A stretch of 64,000 nt of DNA from Carnobacterium_A antarcticum (GCF_042658365.1 NZ_JBHSQC010000008.1), one strand, 5' to 3'. Positions 1 through 9,567 are shown, numbered from the stretch's first letter. Translations and numbers: made by a program. Notes: a model not told the origin generated them from the sequence alone.

Positions 1-933
1 CTGAAAGATGCTATCAAGCCAAACTTAGTACAGACTTTATACCATACACCTGCCTTAGTACATGGTGGCCCATTTGCAAATATCGCTCATGGCTGTAACA
101 GTGTTTTAGCGACTCAGACAGCTATGAAACTAGCCGACTATACTGTAACTGAAGCTGGGTTTGGTGCAGACTTGGGTGCAGAAAAATTTCTAGATATTAA
201 AGTTCCGCAATTGGAAAAAGCTCCAGATGTAGTCGTCATTGTTGCGACTATCCGTGCTTTGAAAATGCACGGAGGCGTCGTAAAAACTGAATTAGCGCAT
301 GAAAACATCGAAGCGCTAAAAAAAGGGTTTGCAAATTTGAAAAAGCATATTGAGAATATGCAAAATTATGGACTGCCTGTTGTAGTAGCCATCAATGAAT
401 TTTCATCAGATACCGAAAAAGAAGAAACTTGTTTAAAAGAAATGATTGAAGCGCTAGGTGTCCCGGTTGCCCTCACTTCTGTTTGGGAAAAAGGCCCAGT
501 AGGAGGAATTGAATTAGCTAAAGCCGTCATCGAAACGGCTGAGAAGCAATCATCTGATTTTGTTCCACTTTATGATATGAAAAAAAGAACCATTCAAGAA
601 AAAGTGACCACGATCGTCACTGATATTTATGGTGGTTCCGGTGTGCAGTTTAGTAAAAAAGCCAAGAAACAAATGCAAACTTTCGCGGAAAGAGGATGGG
701 ATCATCTTCCCATTTGTATGGCAAAAACTCAGTATTCCTTATCCGATGATCCAACCCAGTTAGGTCGTCCTACAGGTTTTGATGTTACTATCAGAGAGTT
801 TGTTCCAAAATTAGGTGCAGGATTCATTGTAGCGTTAACCGGACAAGTGTTGACCATGCCCGGATTACCTAAGAAGCCAGCGGCTCTGCAAATGGATATT
901 ACGGAGGATGGAGAAATCAAGGGCTTATTTTAA
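1..933 (+). CDS. fhs: Formate-tetrahydrofolate ligase, 3' part (5' end outside window)
   Basis: The reading frame is open from base 1, so the gene begins before the window and only about the last 310 residues are present (the usual length is about 555). The enzyme joins formate to tetrahydrofolate using ATP, giving 10-formyl-THF for purine and fMet-tRNA synthesis in the cytoplasm. Recognisable family stretches are HTPALVHGGPFANIAHGCNS near the left edge, then VVIVATIRALKMHGG and the C-terminal LTGQVLTMPGLPKKPAA. No damage is visible. A rho-independent terminator follows directly. The annotation is secure; only the start is unknown. Confidence 0.97.
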   Translation: MKDAIKPNLVQTLYHTPALVHGGPFANIAHGCNSVLATQTAMKLADYTVTEAGFGADLGAEKFLDIKVPQLEKAPDVVVIVATIRALKMHGGVVKTELAHENIEALKKGFANLKKHIENMQNYGLPVVVAINEFSSDTEKEETCLKEMIEALGVPVALTSVWEKGPVGGIELAKAVIETAEKQSSDFVPLYDMKKRTIQEKVTTIVTDIYGGSGVQFSKKAKKQMQTFAERGWDHLPICMAKTQYSLSDDPTQLGRPTGFDVTIREFVPKLGAGFIVALTGQVLTMPGLPKKPAALQMDITEDGEIKGLF

Positions 934-940
934 CAATAAA

Positions 941-984
941 AAAGGAGCTTATCTGATATACGAGGATAAGCTCTTTCCTTTTTA
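941..984 (+). terminator. Rho-independent terminator after fhs
   Basis: The arms GAGCTTATC and GATAAGCTC form a hairpin followed by a T-rich stretch, just after the fhs stop codon. Confidence 0.8.
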
Positions 985-1094
985 TATGAGAGGCTTTCTT
1001 TGCTGGAGTCTCATAAGCAGAAACAGCCATTGCCTTTAAGTTTGTATCATAAGAAAGGATTGGTAGAATAGGAGGAGAAAGGAGCTGTTAAGAA

Positions 1095-1739
1095 ATGGAG
1101 ACTATTTTAACTGAAGAGTTGATTGAATTAGCTGAAAAACGAAGCGCACACTTTCCAGTGGAAGGCTTTTTATGGGGAATAGGGCCAATCCACCCGCGTT
1201 TTATGTTGGTAGGTGAAGCTCCTGGAGAAGTTGAATCTTTAAACGGTATTCCTTTCACAGGCAGAGCAGGAATAGAATTGATGAAGTTTTTTGATTTCCT
1301 AGAGGTTACTCGTGAAGAAGTTTTTATTACCAGTACTTTTAGAAGTCGACCTTATCAAGAAAAAGAGAAAATAGATAGAAAAACTGGAGAACGTTTTATG
1401 CGCAAATACAATCGAACGCCGACTAAAAAAGAAATAATAGCACATGCGCCGTTGCTAGATTATGAAATAAAAACCATTGATCCGCCGATTATTTTAACAA
1501 TGGGCAATGTAGGGTTGCAACGTTTAATCGGAAACCAGGCGAAAATCATGCAGCTTCATGGTCAGTTGTATGAAGGACCCATTCAAAAGTTAGCTACTCC
1601 AGAAGCCACTACTTACACCTGGACAACGGAACAGTACCGGATATTTCCGACTTTTCATCCAGCGTCTATTTTTTATAATCGTCAGTTATTAGAGATGATT
1701 TACGAAGATTTGGCTCTATTTAAAACTTACTTATCTTAA
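1095..1739 (+). CDS. Uracil-DNA glycosylase superfamily protein
   Basis: A 214-residue cytoplasmic protein. It carries the superfamily signatures GEAPGEVE (about residues 40-47), FTGRAGIEL (about 56-64) and the late FHPASIF segment, which corresponds to the H-P-x-S DNA-intercalation loop. Members excise uracil or related lesions from DNA. The iron-sulfur cysteines of classical family 4 enzymes are not present, so it belongs to a cluster-free branch common in Lactobacillales, and its substrate is uncertain. The ATG is chosen because of the strong AGGAGG-type site a short distance upstream. It is a single gene between two terminators. Confidence 0.8.
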   Translation: METILTEELIELAEKRSAHFPVEGFLWGIGPIHPRFMLVGEAPGEVESLNGIPFTGRAGIELMKFFDFLEVTREEVFITSTFRSRPYQEKEKIDRKTGERFMRKYNRTPTKKEIIAHAPLLDYEIKTIDPPIILTMGNVGLQRLIGNQAKIMQLHGQLYEGPIQKLATPEATTYTWTTEQYRIFPTFHPASIFYNRQLLEMIYEDLALFKTYLS

Positions 1740-1757
1740 ATTACAGCTAGTCTTTAG

Positions 1758-1797
1758 GCCGGAGTTGAGACATGAGTCTCAGCTCCGGCTTTTGTTT
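1758..1797 (+). terminator. Terminator after the UDG-family gene
   Basis: The stem GCCGGAG/CTCCGGC continues through TTGAGAC and GTCTCA and is followed by TTTTGTTTT. Confidence 0.85.
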
Positions 1798-1970
1798 TAA
1801 GAACTTTCTGAGTGAACCGTCAATATTTAACGGACAGCTGCAAAGTTAAAGCAATAGCTATACAACTGTTCGTTAAAACTAACCAATAGAACAAAACTAT
1901 CAACCGACTTTTCAAATTTGGATCTTCCGTTTCTGAACTGCCTTTAGAAAGCTGAAAGAACCGAATCGCT

Positions 1971-2000
1971 TTGGATTGTACGGTGTTCGCTCTCTATAAA
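1971..2000 (+). promoter_or_regulatory. Likely promoter of the ABC-F gene
   Basis: TTGGAT and TATAAA are spaced by 18 bp, ending 72 bp before the chosen start codon at 2073. This placement argues against an upstream start at 2010, which would lie only 9 bp after the -10 box. Confidence 0.5.
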
Positions 2001-2072
2001 ATTGAGTAAATGTATGTTAGAATAAAGCAGATTAAAAAATGCGTGCTAGTTATGGGAAAGTGGAGATTAAGT

Positions 2073-3980
2073 ATGAAAGAAATGAAAGTAATCAATTTAA
2101 CAAAAACATACGGTGAAAAAATACTGTTTGACGATATCAGTTTTTCTATTAAAACAGGCGAACGTGTCGGATTAATTGGCGTCAATGGAACAGGTAAAAG
2201 CAACTTATTAAATGTTATTACAGGCAGAGACAGCGGTGAAAAAGGCGAAATTCAAACACCAAAAGGGTATCGAATGGGGTATTTGTTACAAGAACCGGAT
2301 TTAAACCCAGAACAAAACGTTTTTGATGCTGTTTTTGAAGGCGATACGCCCATCTTAGTGGCTCTTAGAAATTATGAGAAAGCTTTGGAACAATTGATTT
2401 TAGATCCAATGAACGAAACTTATCAAAATGCCTATTCAAAAGCAGAACAAGGAATGAACGATCATGATGCATGGCTGGCAGACACCAACGCTAAAATGAT
2501 TTTAACGAGATTGGGTATTACCGACTTAGAGCAATCAGTAGCGACTCTTTCCGGAGGGCAAAGAAAACGCGTAGGCTTGGCCCAAGTCCTGATACAAGAA
2601 CCGGACCTATTAGTATTAGATGAACCGACAAACCACTTAGATTTTGAGACCATCACGTGGCTTGAAAACTATCTTAGTTCTTATCGAGGAGCTTTACTGC
2701 TCGTTACTCATGACCGATATTTCTTAGACCGTATTGTCAATCGTATGATTGAACTGTCACACGGAAAAGCTATTATGTATACAGGAAATTATGAAAAATA
2801 TATCATCGCTAGAGCAGAACGCCAAGAAGCCTCTATTCGAGCAGAACACAAACGCAAACAACTGTATACCAAAGAATTAGCGTGGATGCGTACCGGAGCT
2901 AAAGCTCGAACAACTAAACAGCAAGCTAGAATCGATCGTTTTTCTGATTTGGAAGAAAATTTAAACCAAGTCAAAACAGATGAATCTGTGGAGATGAATT
3001 TAGAGGGAGCTCGGATTGGAAAACGGGTCTTTGATTTACAAGATGCCTCGCTGGAATTTGCTGGTCACCCAATTGTCAAAGATTTTAATTTATTGGTGCA
3101 AGCAAAAGACCGGATTGGCATTAGTGGGAAAAACGGTGCTGGAAAATCGACGTTACTAAATGTCTTGGCTGGACGTATTCCGTTAGATTCGGGCGTACTT
3201 GTCGTTGGAGAAACAGTGAAAATTGCTTATTATACTCAAATGACAGAAGAAATGGATCCTAACAAACGGGTTATTTCTTTCTTGCAAGAAGTTGGAGAAG
3301 AAGTTGAAACTTCTAATGGAGAGCGAATCAGTGTTACCAACTTGCTAGAACAGTTTTTATTTGAAAAGTATACTCATGGCACACTTATCGGCAAATTGTC
3401 GGGTGGCGAAAAAAGACGTCTCTATCTATTAAAATTATTGATGCAGCAACCAAATGTTTTATTGCTAGATGAACCGACCAATGACTTGGATATCGCTACT
3501 TTGACTGTTTTAGAAGATTACATTGAAACTTTCCCGGGAGCGGTCATTTCGGTCTCGCATGACCGTTATTTCCTTGATAAAACAGCTGAAAAATTATTGA
3601 TTTTTGAAGGGGATGGAAAAGTGGTTCCTTACTTTGGCAGCATTACAGAATACATTCAAGAAGAAGAAACTGCAAAGTTGGATAGCCAAGATAAAAAAAA
3701 TAAACCCAAAGAAAATAGCAGTGAAAACAAACAAACGGTCTCGGAAGAAAAAGGGTCTAAAGTTAAATTAACGTATGCAGAAAAAAAAGAATGGGATACG
3801 ATCGAACAAGACCTTTTTGCTTTAGAAAGCGATATTGAAACTACAAAAAATGAAATGCTGGAAAATAGCAGTGATTTTACGCGTTTGCAAGAATTACAAG
3901 AAACGCTGACGCGTCGTGAGAATCAATTAGAACAAAAAATGGCGCGTTGGGAATATTTAAGTCAATTTGAAAATGAATAA
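2073..3980 (+). CDS. ABC-F family ATPase, Uup/YfmR type
   Basis: A 635-residue soluble protein with two ATP-binding cassettes and no membrane segments, as in ABC-F translation factors that act on the ribosome. Cassette 1 has Walker A GVNGTGKSN, signature LSGGQRKR and Walker B LLVLDEPTNHLD. Cassette 2 has GKNGAGKST, LSGGEKRR and LLLDEPTNDLD. The C-terminal 100 residues are charged and helical, like the coiled coil of Uup/YfmR, and the length equals Uup. These factors rescue ribosomes stalled on difficult sequences. The start at 2073 is preferred over an in-frame codon at 2010 because AGTGGAG lies 7-8 bases upstream of it. thyA follows after 21 bp, so cotranscription is possible. Confidence 0.85.
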   Translation: MKEMKVINLTKTYGEKILFDDISFSIKTGERVGLIGVNGTGKSNLLNVITGRDSGEKGEIQTPKGYRMGYLLQEPDLNPEQNVFDAVFEGDTPILVALRNYEKALEQLILDPMNETYQNAYSKAEQGMNDHDAWLADTNAKMILTRLGITDLEQSVATLSGGQRKRVGLAQVLIQEPDLLVLDEPTNHLDFETITWLENYLSSYRGALLLVTHDRYFLDRIVNRMIELSHGKAIMYTGNYEKYIIARAERQEASIRAEHKRKQLYTKELAWMRTGAKARTTKQQARIDRFSDLEENLNQVKTDESVEMNLEGARIGKRVFDLQDASLEFAGHPIVKDFNLLVQAKDRIGISGKNGAGKSTLLNVLAGRIPLDSGVLVVGETVKIAYYTQMTEEMDPNKRVISFLQEVGEEVETSNGERISVTNLLEQFLFEKYTHGTLIGKLSGGEKRRLYLLKLLMQQPNVLLLDEPTNDLDIATLTVLEDYIETFPGAVISVSHDRYFLDKTAEKLLIFEGDGKVVPYFGSITEYIQEEETAKLDSQDKKNKPKENSSENKQTVSEEKGSKVKLTYAEKKEWDTIEQDLFALESDIETTKNEMLENSSDFTRLQELQETLTRRENQLEQKMARWEYLSQFENE

Positions 3981-4001
3981 AGCAATGTAGGGGGAGCAAT
4001 T

Positions 4002-4949
4002 GTGGAAACCGAATATCTGAATTTAGGTAAAAATGTATTGAAAGAAGGCAGTAAAAAGACCGATCGAACAGGAACAGGAACAAATAGTCTTTTTGGGTAT
4101 CAAATGCGCTTTGATCTCCAAAAAGGCTTTCCTCTGCTGACGACCAAACGAGTGCCTTTTGGTCTGATCAAAAGTGAGTTATTGTGGTTTATCAAAGGCG
4201 ATACGAATATCCGCTATCTATTACAACACAATAACCATATTTGGAACGAGTGGGCGTTTGAACGCTATATAAAAAGCACAGATTATCATGGACCGGATAT
4301 GACCGATTTCGGACGTAGAGCATTGGCCGACGAAGCATTTAACCAACTTTACCAAACAGAAATGGCAACTTTTTGTCAACGGATTTTGGAAGACGAAACT
4401 TTTGCAGCTCAGTATGGAGAATTAGGAAACGTTTATGGTTCGCAATGGCGTCACTGGAAAACAACGCAAGGAGAAACGATCGATCAATTGAAACAAGTTA
4501 TTGAAATGATAAAAACAACACCTGATTCTAGACGTCTGATCGTTTCTGCCTGGAATCCAGAAGATGTGCCGAATATGGCTTTGCCGCCTTGTCATACGTT
4601 ATTTCAATTTTACGTAGCTGATGGAAAGTTGAGCTGTCAACTTTATCAAAGAAGCGCGGATATTTTTTTAGGTGTTCCTTTTAATATTGCCAGCTATGCG
4701 CTTTTAACTCATTTGATCGCTCATGAGACAGGGTTAGAAGTAGGAGAGTTTATTCATACTTTAGGCGATGCTCATTTGTATTCTAATCATATCGAACAAA
4801 TGACGAAACAATTAAAACGTGAACCCAAAGACTTTCCAGTATTGAAATTAAATGAAAACAAAACCAGTATTTTCGATTTTGAAATGGATGATATTCAAAT
4901 TGAACAGTACCATCCGCATCCGGGGATCAAAGCTCCGATTGCAGTTTAG
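4002..4949 (+). CDS. thyA: Thymidylate synthase
   Basis: A 315-residue enzyme that methylates dUMP to dTMP with methylene-THF, yielding DHF. The catalytic segment LPPCHTLFQFYV, the N-terminal RTGTGT loop and the dUMP-binding QRSADIFLGVPFN region are all intact. The length matches the long lactobacillar type (about 316 residues, with an insertion relative to the 264-residue E. coli form). The start is GTG, with GGGGGAG directly upstream. It is followed 30 bp later by dfrA, which recycles its DHF product, so the pair forms a functional unit. Confidence 0.97.
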   Translation: METEYLNLGKNVLKEGSKKTDRTGTGTNSLFGYQMRFDLQKGFPLLTTKRVPFGLIKSELLWFIKGDTNIRYLLQHNNHIWNEWAFERYIKSTDYHGPDMTDFGRRALADEAFNQLYQTEMATFCQRILEDETFAAQYGELGNVYGSQWRHWKTTQGETIDQLKQVIEMIKTTPDSRRLIVSAWNPEDVPNMALPPCHTLFQFYVADGKLSCQLYQRSADIFLGVPFNIASYALLTHLIAHETGLEVGEFIHTLGDAHLYSNHIEQMTKQLKREPKDFPVLKLNENKTSIFDFEMDDIQIEQYHPHPGIKAPIAV

Positions 4950-4979
4950 GATAGATCACAAAGGAAAGAAGGGGTAAAC

Positions 4980-5468
4980 ATGATTGCTTTTCTATGGGCG
5001 CAAGATCGTAACGGTGTTATCGGCAACAAAGGAACGTTGCCTTGGTATTTGCCGAATGATCTAAAGTATTTTAAAGAAATGACACAAGGAAATGCTGTTG
5101 TGATGGGCAGAAAAACGTTCGAAGGGATGAATAAACGTCCCTTACCCAACCGCATCAATATCGTAATGACCAACGATAAAGAGTATCAGGCGGAAGGTGT
5201 TTTGATCATGCATAGCCGCCAAGAGGTATTGGATTTCGCTAAGGATTATGAGAACGACTTATTTATTACCGGCGGTTCAGGTGTTTTTAAAGAGTTTATG
5301 GGCGATGCAGATTTGCTGCACCGAACAATGATCGATGGGGAATTTGAAGGAGATACGTTTATTCCTGAAATAGATTGGACTCAATGGAAACTAGTGAATG
5401 TGGAGCAAGGAATAACAGATGATCGCAATAAATACCCGCACCAATTTGAAACGTATACGCGAAACTGA
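4980..5468 (+). CDS. dfrA: Dihydrofolate reductase
   Basis: A 162-residue enzyme reducing DHF to THF with NADPH. The start MIAFLWAQDRNGVIG, the active-site segment GTLPWYLPNDLKYFKEMT with the expected Asp, the VVMGRKTFEGM cofactor segment and the FITGGSGVF glycine pair are all visible. It sits 30 bp behind thyA with its own AAAGGAAAGAAGGGG site. The housekeeping chromosomal form is indicated by context and normal length. Confidence 0.96.
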   Translation: MIAFLWAQDRNGVIGNKGTLPWYLPNDLKYFKEMTQGNAVVMGRKTFEGMNKRPLPNRINIVMTNDKEYQAEGVLIMHSRQEVLDFAKDYENDLFITGGSGVFKEFMGDADLLHRTMIDGEFEGDTFIPEIDWTQWKLVNVEQGITDDRNKYPHQFETYTRN

Positions 5469-5484
5469 CTAAAAACACTCGACT

Positions 5485-5520
5485 AAAAAAGCCTTCAGCA
5501 CAAAAGCTGGAGGCCTTTTT
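5485..5520. terminator. Bidirectional terminator between dfrA and the hlyIII-like gene
   Basis: The stem AAAGCCTTCAGC/GCTGGAGGCCTTTTT has an A-run on the left and a T-run on the right, so it can end both converging transcripts. Confidence 0.85.
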
Positions 5521-5556
5521 AGTTGACTGTGATTTATCAGCAGCAGCAGAAAAAAA

Positions 5557-6219
5557 TCAAACATAAAAAAGAATTGAAAAGTACATAAAGGCTGTACCGG
5601 CTAAGACAAATAGATGCCACAGCACATGCATGTATTTAATGTTTCGCAAGCTATAGAAAATAGCTCCAATCGTGAAAGATAAACCGCCCAATACGAGCAA
5701 AGTAAAACCTTTAGTACCCAATCCCAAATACATAGGTTTCAAAGCGAAAACACATAACCAACCCATAGCAATATACAACCAAGTAGAATATTTTTGGAAT
5801 TTGTTGATCCAGATGGCTTTATAAAGGACTCCAAGAATCGCGATTGCCCAAACTATTCCGAAAAGTGTCCATCCCAGAGCTCCGCCAATAGTAATTAAGG
5901 TATAAGGAGTATAGGTTCCTGCAATTAAAAGAAAAATACTCATATGATCAAATATTTTAAAGAGCTTGCGAGCCGGTGTAAATGCTAAACTGTGGTAAAG
6001 TGTTGAACATAGATATAAAAGAATGAGTGTGGCGCCATAAATAGCATATGAAACGATTTCAAGAGCAGTGCCGGTTTGAGAACCTTTATAAAGTAAAATG
6101 ACTAGACCAGCAATGCTTAATCCAAAGCCGATACCATGAGTGATTGCATTAAACACTTCATTGGTGATCAAGTAGGTTTTGGTAAAATCGGGGTTATTCT
6201 TCAAAGATTTTTTTTCCAT
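5557..6219 (-). CDS. Hemolysin III (PAQR/YqfA-like) family membrane protein
   Basis: About 220 residues with seven predicted hydrophobic segments. Family markers are NAITHGIGF near the N-terminus, the STLYHSL motif, FKIFDHMSIFLLIAGTYTP in the middle and MHVLWHLFVLAGTAFMYF at the end. The conserved His and Asp residues are the putative metal-binding set of the PAQR-like family. Despite the name, a hemolytic role is not established for such proteins; a part in membrane lipid homeostasis is more often suggested. The ATG at 6219 follows an AGGAGGTAG site; an in-frame TTG six codons earlier is less likely. It converges on dfrA. Confidence 0.85.
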   Translation of the reverse strand: MEKKSLKNNPDFTKTYLITNEVFNAITHGIGFGLSIAGLVILLYKGSQTGTALEIVSYAIYGATLILLYLCSTLYHSLAFTPARKLFKIFDHMSIFLLIAGTYTPYTLITIGGALGWTLFGIVWAIAILGVLYKAIWINKFQKYSTWLYIAMGWLCVFALKPMYLGLGTKGFTLLVLGGLSFTIGAIFYSLRNIKYMHVLWHLFVLAGTAFMYFSILFYV

Positions 6220-6405
6220 TTGACTACCTCCTGCCAATACTGTTTATAGAGTGACTCACTATAGATTGAGTATACGCTGATTAGAGAATCTGTTATACTA
6301 TTCTATGTATAAATTAGGGTATGGAACGATAAAATAAGTGGGTGTTTTTTCAGTATAACATGATTTTTAAATAAATTGCAGGAAGAAAGATGGGATGAAA
6401 GAAAA

Positions 6406-7275
6406 ATGAAGAACATAACAATCGTAACGGATTCATCTGCTCAATTAAGTCCAGAAGAATTGGAAAAATTAAATATCCATGTTTTGCCTTTAACGATTTT
6501 AGTGGATGAAGACACTTACGTAGACGGAGAAACGATTCAAAAAGATGTATTTATGGAGCGAATGGCGACAGCCAAAGAATTACCGAAAACGAGCCAACCT
6601 CCATTAGGAAGATTTCTAGAAACATACAACAAACTAGGAGAAAACGGCGGACAAGTGATTTCGATCCATATGACTGAATCATTAAGCGGCACAGTTAATG
6701 CGGCTAGACAGGCTGCTCAAATGACGGATACAGATGTAACCGTCATTGATAGCAAGTTTACTGACCGTGGGCTTTCTTTTCAAGTGATCGAAGCTGCAAA
6801 GTTAGCTTTAACAGGTGCTGATAAAACAGCCATTTTAAACCGTATTGAAACTGTTAGAAAAAACACGAAATTGTTTATCTGCGTTCGAACATTGGAAAAT
6901 CTAGTTAAAGGAGGACGCGTCAGCCGTGTAGTGGGTGCTGTTTCTAGTTTAATGAACATGAAATTAGTTTTTGAACTCGTTGATGGAAAGTTAGAAAGCC
7001 GGGTCAAAGGTCGGGGTATGAAACCAGTCAATAAATGGAACCAGCAATTGAAAGAGGAACTGCAACAAACTAAGAACGTTTGTGAAGTGGGTTTTTCACA
7101 TGCATCTGATTTTGAATACGTCAACGAATTAAATGAAGCTTTTCAAAAGGCGCTGCCAATGGTTCCTATGAGTATGGATCAGACTAGCCCGGTAATTGCC
7201 ACTCATACGGGAAAAGGGGCCTATGCTATTATGTATTACACAGATGGAGAAAAAAGCAATAATGAAACGAACTAA
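6406..7275 (+). CDS. DegV family fatty-acid-binding protein
   Basis: About 289 residues beginning MKNITIVTDSSAQL, the typical DegV opening. DegV (FakB-type) proteins hold a fatty acid so that the FakA kinase can phosphorylate it for phospholipid synthesis. Visible elements are TVIDSKFTDRGLSFQV, the ENLVKGGRVSRV loop and the C-terminal HTGKGAYAIMYY segment with its conserved glycines. The ATG at 6406 matches family starts, although its ribosome site is weak; a TTG 10 codons upstream is the alternative. No fakA is in this window. Confidence 0.9.
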   Translation: MKNITIVTDSSAQLSPEELEKLNIHVLPLTILVDEDTYVDGETIQKDVFMERMATAKELPKTSQPPLGRFLETYNKLGENGGQVISIHMTESLSGTVNAARQAAQMTDTDVTVIDSKFTDRGLSFQVIEAAKLALTGADKTAILNRIETVRKNTKLFICVRTLENLVKGGRVSRVVGAVSSLMNMKLVFELVDGKLESRVKGRGMKPVNKWNQQLKEELQQTKNVCEVGFSHASDFEYVNELNEAFQKALPMVPMSMDQTSPVIATHTGKGAYAIMYYTDGEKSNNETN

Positions 7276-7308
7276 ACTTAGTTTTATCATGAAGCGGGGT
7301 GGAACACG

Positions 7309-8154
7309 ATGAAAAAAATACGTTCTTTTTTTATTACTTGTTTAATTTTAGCAGTCGGGGTCTTCATCGTTTACCAAGGGTTAGATTTTTTATTCGGACA
7401 AAATAAACCATTTAAATCAGACCAAGCAGAACCGATGAATGATTCTCTCTATCTAGTAGCAGTAGGGGATTCTTTGACTGAAGGAGTTGGAGACAGCACA
7501 CAAAATGGAGGTTATGTCCCTTTAACGGCCAACTTATTAAGAGAGACAAATAGCATCAAAGAAGTAACCACAAAGAATTATGGAAAAAGCGGTGACCGCA
7601 GCGATCAGATCTTGTTGCGCATTCAACAACAAGAGGAGATTCAATCCGATTTAAAAAAAGCTGATATCATAGTTTTAACAGTGGGTGGAAATGATGTAAT
7701 ACAAACCTTCAAAAAAGACACCCTCAACATAAATCAGGATAGTTTTATTCAACCAAAAAAGAAGTATGAAACCGAATTGAAAACGATTCTTTCAGAATTT
7801 AATAAGCTGAACCCTAAAGCACAAGTTTATGTTTTTGGGATTTACAATCCTTACGCTGATCTCTTTCCGGATATTACTGAGATGCAGACGATCTTGGATT
7901 CTTGGAATCAGTCAACAAAAGAACTGGTGGAAAAGGAAGAAGGCGTCTATCTTTCGCTAGATGATATCTTTAACTTGTCTAAGCTCCCCTTATCAGAAGA
8001 CGGAGTAGCGGATAGTTCGCTAGCAGCGGAGCAGGCTGAGATCAATCCTTTGTTGTATGAAGAAGATCTGTTTCATCCCAATGATAAGGGCTATGAATTG
8101 ATGGCTGAAAAATTGTATCAGGCTATTTTAAAACAACGAATTGCTGAAGAATAG
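7309..8154 (+). CDS. SGNH/GDSL-type esterase, membrane-anchored (YpmR-like)
   Basis: A 281-residue protein with an N-terminal uncleaved-looking hydrophobic segment (about residues 5-27), so the enzyme faces the outside. The catalytic blocks are present: GDSLTEG (Ser nucleophile), GKSGDRSDQI, the TVGGNDV Asn block and the C-terminal LFHPNDKGY with the Asp/His pair. Natural substrates of YpmR-like enzymes are unknown; lipid or cell-wall ester hydrolysis is plausible. It is followed 29 bp later by a YpmS-like gene, an arrangement shared with Bacillus, which suggests a joint envelope function. Confidence 0.88.
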   Translation: MKKIRSFFITCLILAVGVFIVYQGLDFLFGQNKPFKSDQAEPMNDSLYLVAVGDSLTEGVGDSTQNGGYVPLTANLLRETNSIKEVTTKNYGKSGDRSDQILLRIQQQEEIQSDLKKADIIVLTVGGNDVIQTFKKDTLNINQDSFIQPKKKYETELKTILSEFNKLNPKAQVYVFGIYNPYADLFPDITEMQTILDSWNQSTKELVEKEEGVYLSLDDIFNLSKLPLSEDGVADSSLAAEQAEINPLLYEEDLFHPNDKGYELMAEKLYQAILKQRIAEE

Positions 8155-8183
8155 TTAAAAATTTCTAATCAAAAGGAGTTTAT

Positions 8184-8789
8184 ATGGAAGAAAAGACAAA
8201 CCACATCAAACTAAAACAAAAAGGATGGAAATGGGCCTTTCTTATTTTATTGACAATTGTATTAGGGATTGTTATCTGGTTTTTTACTCAAATGACAGCG
8301 GTCATTCAAGGAGAACCTAACTTATCAGAGGTTTCTCAAAAAGATGAAATGACGTTTCAAATTCAGGCACACAAAGAAGACCTGAATCAATTGGTAACAA
8401 AATATATTGATGAAGAATTATCAAATGAGGCGGTTGAATTTGATTTCTTATTAGAAGATCAAGCTCAATTATTAGGGACTTTTCAGTTATTCGGTCACGA
8501 CGTGCAGTTTTCCTTGTTTTTAGAACCATTTGTGATGGAAAATGGAAATCTGCAGTTCAAAGCTACAAAAATCGCAGTAGGTTCTTTGAATTTACCCATC
8601 TCATTTGCCATGAATTTAATAAAAGAACAATTAAAAGTTCCCGCTTGGGTAGCTATCAACAGTGAAAAGGAACTCATTGTTTTTAATTTAAACGAATTTT
8701 ATCTAGAAAGCGGCATGCATTTTTCAGCCAGCAAGATTGATTTAACAGAAGACGATATTCGCTTAAATGTGCATCTGCCAGCCAAATAA
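8184..8789 (+). CDS. YpmS-like DUF2140 membrane-anchored protein
   Basis: 201 residues: a basic N-terminus, one membrane helix (about residues 16-37), then an extracytoplasmic domain of alternating strands with conserved LPISFAMNLIKEQLKVPAWV in the middle. This layout is that of the YpmS/DUF2140 family, whose molecular role is unknown. It is placed directly behind the YpmR-like esterase with an AAAAGGAG site, so the two are probably made together. Confidence 0.8.
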   Translation: MEEKTNHIKLKQKGWKWAFLILLTIVLGIVIWFFTQMTAVIQGEPNLSEVSQKDEMTFQIQAHKEDLNQLVTKYIDEELSNEAVEFDFLLEDQAQLLGTFQLFGHDVQFSLFLEPFVMENGNLQFKATKIAVGSLNLPISFAMNLIKEQLKVPAWVAINSEKELIVFNLNEFYLESGMHFSASKIDLTEDDIRLNVHLPAK

Positions 8790-8822
8790 ATAATAATTTT
8801 TACCATACGAGGAGGAAACGAT

Positions 8823-9338
8823 ATGAAAGAAACAGCTATTTTTGCCGGCGGGTGTTTTTGGTGTATGGTGTCCCCATTCGATAAACAACCAGGTATCGAA
8901 AAAGTAGTCTCTGGCTACACCGGTGGACAAACCATTGATCCAACTTATGAAGAAGTGATGACCCAAACGACCGGCCACACGGAAGCTGTCGAGATCACAT
9001 TTGATCCAGCGCTGATTTCCTATGAAGAACTGGTCGAAATCTATTGGAATCAAACGGATCCAACCGATGCAATGGGTCAGTTTCAGGATCGAGGCGACAA
9101 TTACCGGCCAGTGATATTTGTTGCTGATGAATTGCAACGTGACAGTGCGAAGCGTTCAAAAAAACGGTTAGAGCAAAGCGGACGTTACACTAAACCGATT
9201 GTGACGACCATTGAACCTGCAACTACTTTCTATCCGGCAGAAGCAGAACATCAAGACTTTTATCGTAAAAACCCTGCCCGTTACGAACAAGAACAACTTG
9301 ACCGCATAAAAAACAGAGCAGATAGAGAGGTGAAGTAA
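8823..9338 (+). CDS. msrA: Peptide methionine-S-sulfoxide reductase A
   Basis: A 171-residue enzyme that reduces the S-epimer of methionine sulfoxide in proteins. The catalytic motif GGCFWCM lies at about residues 10-16. The substrate-binding YTGGQTIDPTYEEV, TGHTEAVEI and the late AEAEHQDFY signature are all present. The second CFWC cysteine is kept. GAGGAAACGAT precedes the ATG. It is four bases from the next small gene, so the two are likely cotranscribed. Confidence 0.96.
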   Translation: MKETAIFAGGCFWCMVSPFDKQPGIEKVVSGYTGGQTIDPTYEEVMTQTTGHTEAVEITFDPALISYEELVEIYWNQTDPTDAMGQFQDRGDNYRPVIFVADELQRDSAKRSKKRLEQSGRYTKPIVTTIEPATTFYPAEAEHQDFYRKNPARYEQEQLDRIKNRADREVK

Positions 9339-9342
9339 AAAG

Positions 9343-9567
9343 ATGCGACGTCCATTTTATCATTATTTGATGACCGTAAGAGACCCTCATAAGAAAGATG
9401 CCATCACGCTATTTGCTAATGCTGTATACCTAGATGACGGGTTTCCTAAACAATCTGAAGATTATCAAGAAATCAGTCATTATTTAGAATTGAATGGCGA
9501 TTATTTAGCTGAAATGACAACCTTTGATTTAGCGTGGGAACGGTATGTCGATAGAAACAAAGAATAA
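9343..9567 (+). CDS. YozE SAM-like domain protein
   Basis: A 74-residue acidic protein with the family pattern FYHYLMTVRD near the start, DDGFPKQSEDYQEISHYLE in the middle and a final FDLAWERYV. This is the YozE_SAM_like (DUF1250) fold of Firmicutes, a small helical domain of unknown role. Only 4 bp separate it from msrA, and a good AGAGAGGTGA site precedes its ATG. Translational coupling to msrA is likely, as this pairing is common in relatives. Confidence 0.85.
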   Translation: MRRPFYHYLMTVRDPHKKDAITLFANAVYLDDGFPKQSEDYQEISHYLELNGDYLAEMTTFDLAWERYVDRNKE